Of a stretch of DNA of 64,000 bases, positions 11,941 through 21,612 are shown piece after piece. The translations under genes and the position numbers were made by a program. Position 1 is the stretch's first letter. Every line of letters starts with the position of its first letter. Source of the stretch: Limonium bicolor (lineage: Eukaryota; Streptophyta; Magnoliopsida; Caryophyllales; Plumbaginaceae). The DNA lies in the NCBI GenBank assembly GCA_023374045.1, contig CM041777.1, forward strand, positions 105,974,046 to 106,038,045, written 5' to 3'. Below the pieces are notes generated by a model. That model had not been told where the DNA came from. It did no database searches and saw nothing but the letters and a program-made list of their open reading frames with translations.

Positions 11941-12275
11941 CGACGTTGATTACGTATGATACATGTCATATAGTTATACTTGCTTAATTTAACAATTTGA
12001 TATCTATAACGTTGTTTAAAAACTCTGTAATTCACAGTATGATAAATATGAATACGGGTCAACCATTGTTTTTACAGAATAATTATCGCAATTTTATGAA
12101 TGTAGCCGGAAACAGTAGCCGCGTGAACAAAGTAGGAAAAGACGAAAAATTTGACGATCCCGAAACTTCCAATGTCAAACTCAGTCAAGAAGGGGGACTA
12201 AAATCAGACAAACGTAAAGCATTATAGTAATTCAAATTCTTGTTCATAAACCATTCATATATCTATACATCATCA
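11941..12275. other. Upstream non-coding region of the lipase gene
   Basis: AT-rich DNA between the LINE remnant and the lipase promoter. An open frame at 11997-12227 resembles no known protein and has no supporting features. Nothing else recognised. Confidence 0.4.
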
Positions 12276-12372
12276 CACGTGATTCAGATGGAGGAACGCA
12301 ATGTTTATTTTCACCACAATGATGTTGACAGCTGTCCACTAACGTCAACCCTAATTGTTTAGGAGTATATAA
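12276..12372 (+). promoter_or_regulatory. Candidate lipase promoter: G-box and TATA box
   Basis: A palindromic G-box CACGTG lies at 12276-12281 and a TATA motif TATATAA at 12366-12372, about 210 bases before the lipase ATG. The stretch between TATA and ATG is CT-rich (CTCTCTCTCT near 12460), as in many plant 5' leaders. G-boxes bind bHLH/bZIP factors, and DAD1-like lipases are often jasmonate-linked, so a MYC-type input is possible. That link is inference from motif and family only. Confidence 0.45.
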
Positions 12373-12579
12373 TTTCCACACCTTTCTACTAAGTTTTCAG
12401 CATCTGTTATCCTTTATAATCTTCTCTCTTCCGGCAGTACTCTTTCATTCCAGCAGGCTCTCTCTCTACTCCCACCATCACCATCTAGGCCCCACCAACC
12501 TGATCAACCACATACCCCTAAAGACCCTTAAAGTTATTATTTCAAACACTATATACTTTTTCAAATTCATCTTCACCAT

Positions 12580-14658
12580 ATGGCCATCTCGGTCTCTAAT
12601 TCATCAGCCTTAATCCGTCTAAACACAAACCACCACCACCACGCTACCGGTTCTAGTCGACCACAGCTTGGCTTTCCAACAACAAGTCCTAGTACGGTCA
12701 TATCCTCCTATTCACGCCCCAACTCAAGCTAATTCCCCAGCTGCTAACTCACTCGCTGGTCTCCTAACCCCGGCGGAATCGATGACTCCATCCATCAGAA
12801 CGCCGAAACGATCCGACATAATATGTTACACCGCCGAGTGGTTTTTTAACTCCCAACGGTTCCCCTTCTTCTTCTCTAGCAACCAATCATATCAGAGAGA
12901 AAACAGAGTTAAAGAATCAGACCCCACAACAACAACCGATGACGCCAGAAATTAGCCGATTGTTGGAGGAAAATCCACGGTCAGGATGATTGGGACACAC
13001 TGATCCATCCACGGATGGACAACTACTACGTTCCGAATTAATCCGCTACGGCGAGCCGAGGGGCACAAACATGCTACGACGCATTTTTTACGACGAGCAC
13101 TCACTCAACTGCGGTCGATGCAAACAATACACTGAATCCGAATTCTTCACTTCTCTCGACCAGCAACACCACGGCTACAACGTCACGAAATACCTCTACG
13201 CCAGCTCAAAAGTCAACTTACCAAATTTCTTCAAGAAATCAATCTGGCCAAGCAAGATGTGGGATAGAGACACTAACTGGATGGGCTACGTCTCCGTCTC
13301 TAATGATGAGACAACCAAACGTCTCGGACGTCGTGATATCGCCGTAGCTTGGCGTGGAACTGTAACTCAACTTGAATGGTTTAAAGATGTGATGGACATA
13401 CTTTGCCCAATCTCTTCCAACAAGATTCCTTGTTGGGATAGAAAGGTGAAAGTCGAGTCAGGATTCTTGACATCTACACTGATGTGGATGACGAGTGTAA
13501 AGATTGTCTAGTGTCAGCACGAGATCAGTTACTAGAGGAGATAGAGAGATTGGTGAAGATGTATCAAGATGAGGAGATTAGTATAACTATAACAGGACAT
13601 AGTTTGGGAAGTGCGTTAGCGTACTGAGTGCGTTTGATATAGCGGAATCTGGTGTGCATTTGAGACCTAATAACAGTGGGTTAGAGGATGTACATGTGTC
13701 GGTGTTCTCATTCTCCGGTCCACGTGTTGGGAATACAAGGTTTAAGGAGAGACTTGAGAGACTTGGTGTTAAAGTGCTGAGAGTGTATAATGTTAGGGAT
13801 TTAGTACCCATGGCACCTGGGTTATTCCTTAATGAGGATATCTCACCGATGTTGATGAGGTTTACTGAACAGTTTCCGTGGACGTATTCACATGTGGGGA
13901 CGGAATTGGCGCTGGATCATAAAAGATCACCATGGTTGAAGGAGAATTACAGTAAGGTTCAAGCTCATAACATGGAAGCTCTGCTGCATTTGATTGACGG
14001 GTGAGTATATATATTAATTATATTAACAAGTTAGCTCTAGCTCCTTCTTTACTTGAATATCGAGTCACTTGTCAAATAAATTCGTCTGAGCTTATCATCG
14101 TGGCCCATTACTTGCAATCATGAGTCTACATTTAAGTCTATAGTACCGAAGCTATAGTACAAGTTAACCAGCTAAGCACTTATTATAATAGTCTACTCAA
14201 TATCGCAATAATGCGAAACTTGAACAGTAATATCGATCATTACGTGTGTGAGAATTAAAATCTCAAGAGATATGGTTGCAATCAACTCAACATGATTTTA
14301 GGTCTATTTTAATTCATTATATCTAGCTTCTAGATCCACTAAGATATAGTACTAAACGAACGAAAAGATAGTATGGTGCGTCTCCCTATTATTTTACTTT
14401 TTATATCCATCCTTATTTATAAGGATCCGCATGTGCAGGTATCATGGGACGGGAGAGAAATTCGAGCTGGCAACACCAAGGGATGTAGCGTTGGTGAACA
14501 AGGCATCTGATTTCCTGAAAGATGACCTGGGCATACCTCCTAATTGGCGCCAAGACGGTAACAAGGGGATGATCAAAATTAATGGGGCTTGGAAGCACTG
14601 CAGTAGCCTGCAGATTACTAACTCCACCGGGGGGGATTCATCACATCTTAATTATTAG
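12580..14658 (+). pseudogene. Phospholipase A1-Igamma / DAD1-like plastid lipase, frameshifted
   Basis: Class-3 lipase that in this family hydrolyses sn-1 acyl groups of plastid glycerolipids. The ATG at 12580 opens a Ser/Thr-rich N-terminus (MAISVSNSSALIRLN) that looks like a transit peptide. Recognisable blocks follow: HGQDDWDTL, SELIRYGE, NWMGYVSVSND, GRRDIAVAWRGT, the nucleophile elbow GHSLG at 13595-13609, SGPRVGN, the catalytic-Asp block NVRDLVP and the catalytic-His block AHNMEALLHL. Then an intron (14001-14438) and ATPRDVALVNKASDFLKD..IPPNW. Total length is about 545 codons, normal for the family. The reading frame changes at least four times: before 12730, between 12950 and 13000, near 13475, and near 13620, where one base is missing after GHSLGSALA. 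All catalytic residues survive and few true stops exist, so this is either a recent pseudogene or a functional gene with sequence errors. Confidence 0.88.
14001..14438 (+). other. Intron of the lipase gene
   Basis: GTGAGT at 14001 and TGTGCAG ending at 14438 delimit a 438-base AT-rich intron. Joining the two sides gives the codons for G-Y-H-G in the same frame as both flanking exons and continues the family's C-terminal block. Confidence 0.8.
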
Positions 14659-15779
14659 TTTCATTTTTTGTCAACAGCTTCAATGTGTACTTATATATAT
14701 TTCAGGATGCCAGTCAACATTGTCGTTTAAGAAAAACGGAGGGGTATGTATATTGCTTTTCACTTCTAGTAGCTAGTCTACAAGGAATGTTAACTTGTTA
14801 GTGTATATGTCATATATATATATAGAAGAGTGTCGTCTGGCGAGAAAGAGTCATGTCATAGTATTGTCATCTTACTGGGTTATCCAGCAAATTACTTAAA
14901 TATATATATTATATAGAAAAGAGTGTCCTTGGTTTGTTGCGGAAATAGACATTTTACCTTTTATATGTATACTATTTTACATTTCTTATAATTAATTCGG
15001 CCAATTGCTAGCTTGTCAAACAAGTAGGGGATGAATTCTGGCTCACCGCAGATCATCGATCCTTTAAGTGCATAGGCACATCTCTGCTAATGATCGACAA
15101 TAATTAATCTGTTTTTCCAAATTATTGGATAAAACGGTGATATATATACTCCAGGGGGATGTACAAATTAAGTTATAGGGAGGGGGGAGGGAGTTAAGAA
15201 TATAATTTGCGGTGAGAGGTATATTAGGCTTGAACTTGACAAAAAAAAAAAAATGGATCTTATGATGAACTTGAACTTGATAAAAAAACTTATGATGAAA
15301 AAAAAAAAAAATGGATCTTATGATGAACTTGAGATTGAAATGACTTTTAGAGCGTTTTTATTTTAGTTTTTCAAGCTTCGTTTAAATCATCCATACATCA
15401 AATCATGGAAGCTGAGACATCCCCTGCATACTTGATGCAAAGATCCCTCTAGCTAGTTGTGGAGCTTGCATCGATAGGTAAATATTTCTAGCTAATCGCA
15501 GATAACTCACCAGATCCAACCAGGGGAGGACGTGAAGGGGTTGGTGTCTCCGAAACTTTTGAAAATTTGTAAAATACTCTTATAAATTTTTGAAAAATAT
15601 AAAATAAAACAATGTTTTAAAGAATAATAGTGTCAAAAAAATTTTGCCCCTAAACAAAAAATTCTGGGTCCACTACTCGATCTAACAACAAACTTCAAAT
15701 ATGGAAAACAAAGTCTAATCACAGATCCACAATAAAACTTCAAATAGGGAAAAATTACAACTAGTCACAAAGTTATAAT
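14659..15779. other. Lipase 3' flank, non-coding
   Basis: No gene seen. Contents: AT-rich DNA with TA runs at 14812-14823 and 14902-14911, a local duplication with poly-A runs at 15240-15340, and a stretch at 15530-15680 (GAAACTTTTGAAAATTTG..TTTTGCCCCTAAAC..GGGTCCAC) that resembles a dispersed plant repeat whose class I cannot assign. A short duplication AACTTCAAATA..GGGAAAA lies at 15690-15755. Confidence 0.5.
15240..15335. repeat. Poly-A associated tandem duplication
   Basis: Two copies of an A run followed by ATGGATCTTATGATGAACTT lie about 60 bases apart, with a shorter partial copy (CTTATGATGA plus A run) between them. It looks like slippage or template-switch duplication around poly-A. 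Confidence 0.75.
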
Positions 15780-15939
15780 CTATTACTGGACATGTCACGT
15801 ATTTTCCCGTTAGCCTCTTTCTTTTATCTTGATTCTATCTATTACGACGGCCCATGTACTGTACATATATATATATTGTAATGACGGTAACAAAATAGTA
15901 AGGTGAAATCATCATTTTATATATTGGGTAAAAACCTAC
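15780..15939 (+). repeat. 5' LTR of the copia element (left part degraded)
   Basis: From GGACATGTCACG at 15788 to GGGTAAAAAC near 15935 the sequence matches the 3' LTR at 61440-61605, including CCCGTTAGCC and TGAAATCATCATTTTATA. The first 35-40 bases of the 3' LTR have no clear counterpart, so the left end is approximate or truncated. Confidence 0.75.
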
Positions 15940-15941
15940 TA

Positions 15942-15954
15942 TGGTATCAGAGCC
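15942..15954 (+). promoter_or_regulatory. Primer-binding site, tRNA-iMet, copia element
   Basis: TGGTATCAGAGCC is the complement of the 3' end of plant initiator tRNA-Met and sits 2-3 bases after the LTR end, as in most plant copia elements. Confidence 0.88.
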
Positions 15955-16880
15955 GCATTCAAGGCACCACCTCCCTTATCCTCTTATTTTCTTTTTTCCC
16001 TAAAAAGGAATACTACGTCTGCAACAAGAGGAACAGCAGATTCAGGCAATCAAACGCAAGGTTCCACATCGTCTTCCACAATTTCCTTTATTGGTAACGA
16101 CACCCAATTCTTCCTTTATGCTGCAAGACATCTAATCAAGTTGAATTAGACCAATTTCAACTTTTGGTAGATAACCATTACTCCTTTTCTGCGAGGTAAT
16201 GACATGTATAAATTTGAAGATGGGTCACATTTTTGTCCACAACAAATATTGGAAGGAACTCTAAATAGAGAATTTCAAAAGTGAGTAAATCAGGATCATC
16301 TTATCATGTCGGTAATACACATGGCATTGATTGAACCATAATAATTTCAGTCTTTGGTTGCAAGACTTCTAAAGAGTTATGGGATTTATTCACAATATCT
16401 ATGTTGCTCAATCTACAGCTCGTCTAGGGCATTACCATTTACATTTAGCTGGAATCACCAAGAAGGGTGATAAGACTATAGTAGAATCTTATAGTAGAGC
16501 TAGAAATCTAGTCTAATCCTTGGTAGGAGTTCGCCATACGGTTGTAGTTAGAGAATTTCAGACTTATCTTCTTAAGGGCTGCCACCAGATTACAATCCAA
16601 TAAACTCCATTATATTATCTTCTAGAACTCAGTTAGCTTTTTTTAAAGTTCTAACTCACCTTTTGCAGTTTGATGTTACATCGAATCACCAAGCTACTCA
16701 CACTATTTCTACCGTGACAGCTAATGCTACAGCTATTGCTAACTACAATAATACTACTTCTTAATCTACTCGTGGAAATTATGATAACAGTAGGGGAAGA
16801 GCTGGTTATCAGGGGAGAAACAATCGAGGGAGAGGTAAAATGGCTATTTTAATCGTGGAGGACAACCGCAAGGTTGTTCC
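15955..16880 (+). pseudogene. Copia gag fragment (N-terminal and UBN2-like part)
   Basis: Downstream of the PBS, short frames on the plus strand recall the copia gag start (a Ser/Thr-rich leader, then the region before the zinc knuckle). Near 16430-16640 the frames are consistent with the gag helical core that precedes Asn-rich spacers. Stops and frameshifts are frequent. The fragment ends at 16880, exactly where the Tekay element inserted (TSD GTTCC at 16876-16880 and 25954-25958), and resumes after it. Confidence 0.65.
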
Positions 16881-19110
16881 TGTTATAACCCGTATATTCC
16901 TACCTCATATTATATCAGTTGCAATGTTGTTCTAAGTTGGATTATCTATTTCCTTGCTATCAGTTGGGACTCCGGCGGTATTGTTTTAATTGCAGAGGGC
17001 AAGGAGGTCCATCTATTAAAACAATTAAGGTATTGTTTTCTTTAATTAATAAGGAGTGGGAGCCTTATTTAATTATTCACCATCTAATTTATTTTGCACC
17101 ACGATCAGTTTCCTCCATTGAGTCCATCGTGCGTTCAGAGCATCGACAGTTCTTCTGCCCTCTCTCCTTCTCTCAACTTCTCTCTGTTCTGTGGAAATTT
17201 CGCCGCTGTTGCTGTGTTCAGATCAAGGACTCTCGTTGCTGCTGCGTTTCTCTGATCGGTTCAGGTTTGTATTCAAGAATTCGGGACTGCGTTGATGGTT
17301 TTCTCTCTCTCTCTGTTTTTCTGATTTTGAGCCGTTGTTCTTGATTAAATCAGAAGGCTTCGTCGCTGTTGAGTTGTGATTGTGCGGGCTGTGGAACTGC
17401 TGCAGATTGTGGAGATCTTTCACTTTTGAATCAGGTTGGTGTTGCAGATTTTGGGGTTTGGATAATCTAGGGTTCTTCATTTCAGTTTCTGATTTTTGTG
17501 TCAATTGGTTTGGTTAATCAGTGGCTGTTGATCTGTCCGGATTGTTGCTCTGCGTGGATTGTGCCTGCTGCCTCAGATCGTTGTTTTCTGCTGCTAATTG
17601 AGGTAGGTGGTTGCTCGATTCAGTTTGGAAGTTCAGCCATGGGGTGTTGCAAGAGGTTGTTTGTGGTTTTGTGTGTGGTTTCTTAGCGTTTGTTGTGATT
17701 TTGGAATGGCTAAACCCCCATGGTTTTCCTGTTTTAATGTCTGATTTGGTGTGTGTGCTTAATTGGCAATTCGTGTGTGAATTGCGTTGTTTTTCTCTGC
17801 CCTGTTCGTCTTCTGAAAATTGCAGTTTTTCGCACTGTCCGAACTTCTGTCCGAGCTTTGAAGTTCGGACAGTGCGTTCTTGCCTTACTGAATTTCAAGT
17901 TCGGGGTATGTCCGGACACACACCCTCAGGTTTTTCCTCTGATTTAAGTTCGACCTGTGTCCGAACTTCGACGTCCGGACACAAGGTCGGACCTTCCGCG
18001 TGTTTTCCCGTAAAACCTGTCCGAACATCCGTCCGAACTTGGATGTTCGGACATTCTGAATTCCTCTATCTGATTTCAACTCGACTTGTGTCCGAACATT
18101 GATGTCCGGACACAAGTTCGGACATTTTGCTTGCTCTGGTGTCTGAGTCTCGACTCGTGTCCGAACTTCGACGTCCGGACACAAGTTCGGACACCCCTCT
18201 GTTTTCAGCGTAACTTCTTCGTTTGAACTCCGATTTGAGTGCCGTCTGCGGCATTGGATTCCTTATGTTCTGTACTACTGATTTATGAGTGTTTTGGCAT
18301 ATTTAAATGCAACTTTGCTTCTGTTTAAGCAATCCTTCTGTTTTGGGACATAGCACACTGTTTCTGAGCCGTGAATGGCTGGGTCGAGCTATTCCGTGGT
18401 ATACCATGTAGACGTCATTCTGAGTGTGGGTCATTCCCTTTCTGTTCTGTGGGGTTGACGAACCCTTTGGCTCTTTCGAGTCATTCTCTTTCTGCGTTGC
18501 CGAGAGACCTGGTATGGTCTATGGGTCTTCGACCCTTCTGAGTGTGTGCATTGTGTTTTGTCCCCCCCCCCCCTTTCTGTTTAAGTGCTCTGACTGTTTC
18601 TGATATGGGAACCCCTTGAGTTCCACTCTGTTTCTGTTCTGAAAGCTTCTGGAATTGAGAATTGTGGATAAATGCTTATCTTCTCCTTCTTCTGATTTCA
18701 ATTGTTTTTGAGCGACCTTGCTGATGACGGTCGCTGCTTACTGGGCATAGTTTGTGTGCTCATTCCCCTACTTCTAACATTTTTGATCAGCGAGGGTCAT
18801 CTTCAGTCTGGAGCTTTGAGTCATTGTTCAGAGTTCGTTCATTGGACTTTGTTTTAGTTGTAATTTTCATAGTTTGATCTGAGATGTTGTAGCCTCGGGC
18901 CTTATACTTTTGACTTCTGTTTCTGACTCAGTTTCGTATTTGGGGATTTTGGTATTTGCTTCCGCTGTATTTGAATACATTGGTTTACAATGTTTATGTA
19001 AACTTTGTTGGGCCTTTATTGCGTTTGAGTGTTTTAGAGCCTTGCGTTATTAGGTAGTAATACGCGCGTGTAGCACCCTTAACTCTTAGGCCGGCTTTAG
19101 GGGTGTTACA
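16881..19110 (+). repeat. 5' LTR of the complete chromovirus (family C)
   Basis: 2230 bases, TG..CA ended. It carries a TCCG-rich inverted-repeat cluster (17837-18192) and a homopolymer C run near 18560. It differs from the 3' LTR by single-base indels, a shorter second hairpin unit at 17910, and a replaced patch at about 18785-18890. Open frames inside it (for example around 17611-18102) run across the hairpin repeats and are not supported as genes. Confidence 0.95.
17837..18192. repeat. TCCG inverted-repeat cluster, LTR family C, copy 1
   Basis: Hairpins with arms such as GTCCGAACTT / AAGTTCGGAC start at 17837, 17959, 18019, 18090 and 18159, with a collapsed unit at 17910. Spacing is 49-73 bases. 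Loops contain ACGTCCGGAC-type palindromes, so alternative pairings exist. Several arms pair perfectly over 10 bases while the spacers diverge. Confidence 0.88.
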
Positions 19111-19115
19111 TTTAG

Positions 19116-19128
19116 TGGTATCAGAGCC
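19116..19128 (+). promoter_or_regulatory. Primer-binding site, tRNA-iMet, chromovirus
   Basis: TGGTATCAGAGCC, complementary to the 3' end of initiator tRNA-Met, starts five bases after the end of LTR 1. Confidence 0.95.
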
Positions 19129-19242
19129 AGGTTTTGGCTTTCTTTGGTGTCTGTGGGTGTGTTTGCTTGTGTGAGAGTCAGTTGTGACAGTGGTTGACAG
19201 TATGAGTTAGTTCTGACAAGTTTTGGATTTGTATATCTCAGA

Positions 19243-20488
19243 ATGGCTCCTCGTAGGACACCAGTGACCCCTCAGGGAGATGCTGCGGATGTAGTGCAGC
19301 AGTTTGTGACGCAGTTGATGCAGACGATGGCTGCAGCTGCTGGGGGAGCTGGTGGAGGAGCTGGTGGTGCTGGCCCAGCAGGGGTGAATGTCGTGGAGGC
19401 CGAGTCCGAGCACTCCAGGAGTTCATGAAGCTAAAGCCACCTTCTTTCGACGGCTGTGGCGACCCTCAGGAGGCGAGCCATTGGATTACTGAGGTCGAGG
19501 ACCTGCTGAGAGTGATGGGGTCGGAGAATGACCAGAAGGTAGACTTTGCCACGTTCCTCTTCAAGGGGGAGGCGAAGGAGTGGTGGCGCATGGTGATGGG
19601 TAGACATCCCCGGCCTTGACCTGGGATCAGTTCTGCTTGGAGTTCAACAAGCAGTTCTATCCGGATGTCTACAAGGATCAGAAGATCAATGAGTATAACC
19701 GGCTGCGTCAGGGGAGAGACATGTCGGTTGAGGAGTACGTGAGGAAGTTTGTGACCCTTTCGAAGTATGCTCCGGAGCCAGATGAGCATAGGAAGGCTCG
19801 TAAGTTCGAGAGCGGTTTGAGGCCAGACATCAGGTCGGCGGTGACACCTCTTCGTCACCGGACCTTCAGAGATGTGGCGGATGTCGCCTTGCTGGTAGAG
19901 GCGGACATCAGGGGCAGACAGGCGGGCAAGGACCATAAAGGGAGAGGCGTGCTGAGGAGCCTCAGAAGAAGGAGGCTGCTCCTCCTCAGAAGAAGCAGAC
20001 CTATGGAGATCGCCGGGGAGCTTCTTCATCTTCGTCAGCTGGGGCGAAGTGTGGGGCTTGTGGTCGCTCCCATCCTGGTAGGGAGTGCTACAAGGAGACT
20101 GGTGCCTGCTTTAAGTGCGGGTCGATGGAGCACCCTGATCGCTCAGTGCCCTCAGGCATCCAGTAGAGGCTCAGGAGATAGAGGCACCGGCTCAGATTCA
20201 GGGGCGAGGTCCGATCAGAAGAAGCCTCAGACTCAGGCCCGGGTTTATGCTATGGCGAGGGAGCGTGATCGTGCTGGTGATCGCGTCATCTCAGGTATCC
20301 TCCAGATCCATTCTCGAGATGTATTTTGTCTGTTTGACTCTGGAGCTACGCATTCTTTTGTCTGCTATGATTTATTGGGTGATCTTGGACTGACTGCTAT
20401 GCCTAGTGAGATAGACCTATGTGTGAGTAGTCCGTTAGGTGGGGTTGCCCCTTGTGTGCTGGATTATGTGTGTAAGGCTTGTCCATAG
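19243..20488 (+). pseudogene. gag and protease of the complete chromovirus
   Basis: The ATG at 19243 starts MAPRRTPVTPQGD, followed by an Ala/Gly-rich linker. The retrotransposon gag core follows (PPSFDG, ASHWITEVEDLL, TWDQFCLEFNKQFYPD, MSVEEYVRKFVTLSKYAPE), then a zinc knuckle (CGACGRSHPGREC near 20050) and a second, damaged one (CFKCGSMEHPD). The aspartic protease signature LFDSGATHSF lies near 20330, with the catalytic Asp-Ser-Gly intact. Frame changes occur near 19424, 19617, 19950, 20150 and 20490. Gag would form the particle and bind RNA. With so many breaks in a young element, sequencing indels are a real alternative to decay for some of them. Confidence 0.9.
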
Positions 20489-20775
20489 TAGTTCGGGACA
20501 AGACCTTTGTGCTGACCTCATCCCGATGCGGATGACCCGTTTTGATGTGATCCTGGGCATGGACTGGCTAGCAGAGCACCGTGCCATATAGATTGTGCAG
20601 CGAAAGAGTGGTGTTCGACTTGCCAGACGGGTCTCGTTTTGCTTTCTCTGGGAATGTAGTTCCATGTGCGCCGGTGATTGTGTCAGCGATGCAGGCAGCC
20701 AGTTTCTTGAGGAAGGGCTGCCAGGGCTTTTTGTGCTATCTACGAGAGGTGCGTGAGGGATCTAGCTTGGAGAGC

Positions 20776-21606
20776 ATCCGATCGTCAGAGAGTTCCCGGA
20801 GGTCTTCCAGGACGACGTGCCCGGACTTCCACCAGTGCGAGAGGTGGAGTTCACCATCGATTTAGCGCCAGAGACTCAGCCCATCTCTAGGGCCCCTTAC
20901 CGTATGAGTCCGGCGGAGTTGAAGGAGCTGAAGGTTCAGCTTCAGGAGTTGCTGGATAAGGGCTTCATTCGCCCTAGCGTGTCGCCTTGGGGAGCGCCCG
21001 TGCTATTTGTGAAGAAGAAGGATGGGACCTTCAGATTGTGCATTGACTACAGAGAGCTGAACAAGGTGACCATCAAGAATCACTATCCCCTTCCGCGCAT
21101 AGATGATTTGTTTGACCAGTTGGCGGGCGCCACAGTGTTCTCGAAGATAGATCTTCGTTCGGGCTACCATCAGTTGAGGATTAAGGCCGAGGATGTGCCT
21201 AAGTCCGCTTTTAGGACTCGTTATGGTCATTACGAGTTCCTAGTCATGCCTTTTGGTTTGACTAATGCTCCATCAGTATTCATGGACATGATGAACCGGG
21301 TTTTCAAACCCTATCTGGATCAGTTTGTAGTGGTCTTCATAGATGATATCTTGGTGTACTCCAAGAGCGCAGAGGAGCATGAGGAGCATCTGAGGATTGT
21401 TTTGCAGACGCTGACGGATCGTGAGCTTTATGCTAAGTTGAAGAAGTGTGACTTCTGGCTTGATCGCGTAGTTTTTCTCTTGGACATGTGGTCTCGAAGG
21501 ACGGTATCTCAGTGGATCCTGAGAAGATTAGAGCTGTGATGGAGTGGGCGAGGCCCACGAATGTTTGCTGAGATTCACATTTTCCTTGGGTTAGCCGGGT
21601 ACTACA
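20776..21606 (+). pseudogene. Reverse transcriptase of the complete chromovirus
   Basis: Starts in the linker [17 protein letters not shown] and continues through the conserved RT blocks: [50 protein letters not shown], and the catalytic [11 protein letters not shown] near 21340. One frame covers 20817-21539; single-base shifts near 20800 and 21475 separate it from the protease side and from the RNase H frame that begins at 21613. RT copies the element RNA to DNA. The catalytic core is intact; only the frame is broken. Confidence 0.92.
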
Positions 21607-21612
21607 GGAAGT

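Noticed and set aside
11997..12227. 76-codon plus-strand frame upstream of the lipase
   Set aside because: No similarity or motif, and AT-rich; chance frame in the promoter region.
19466..20029. 187-codon minus-strand frame
   Set aside because: Antisense of the chromovirus gag, which matches gag motifs on the plus strand.
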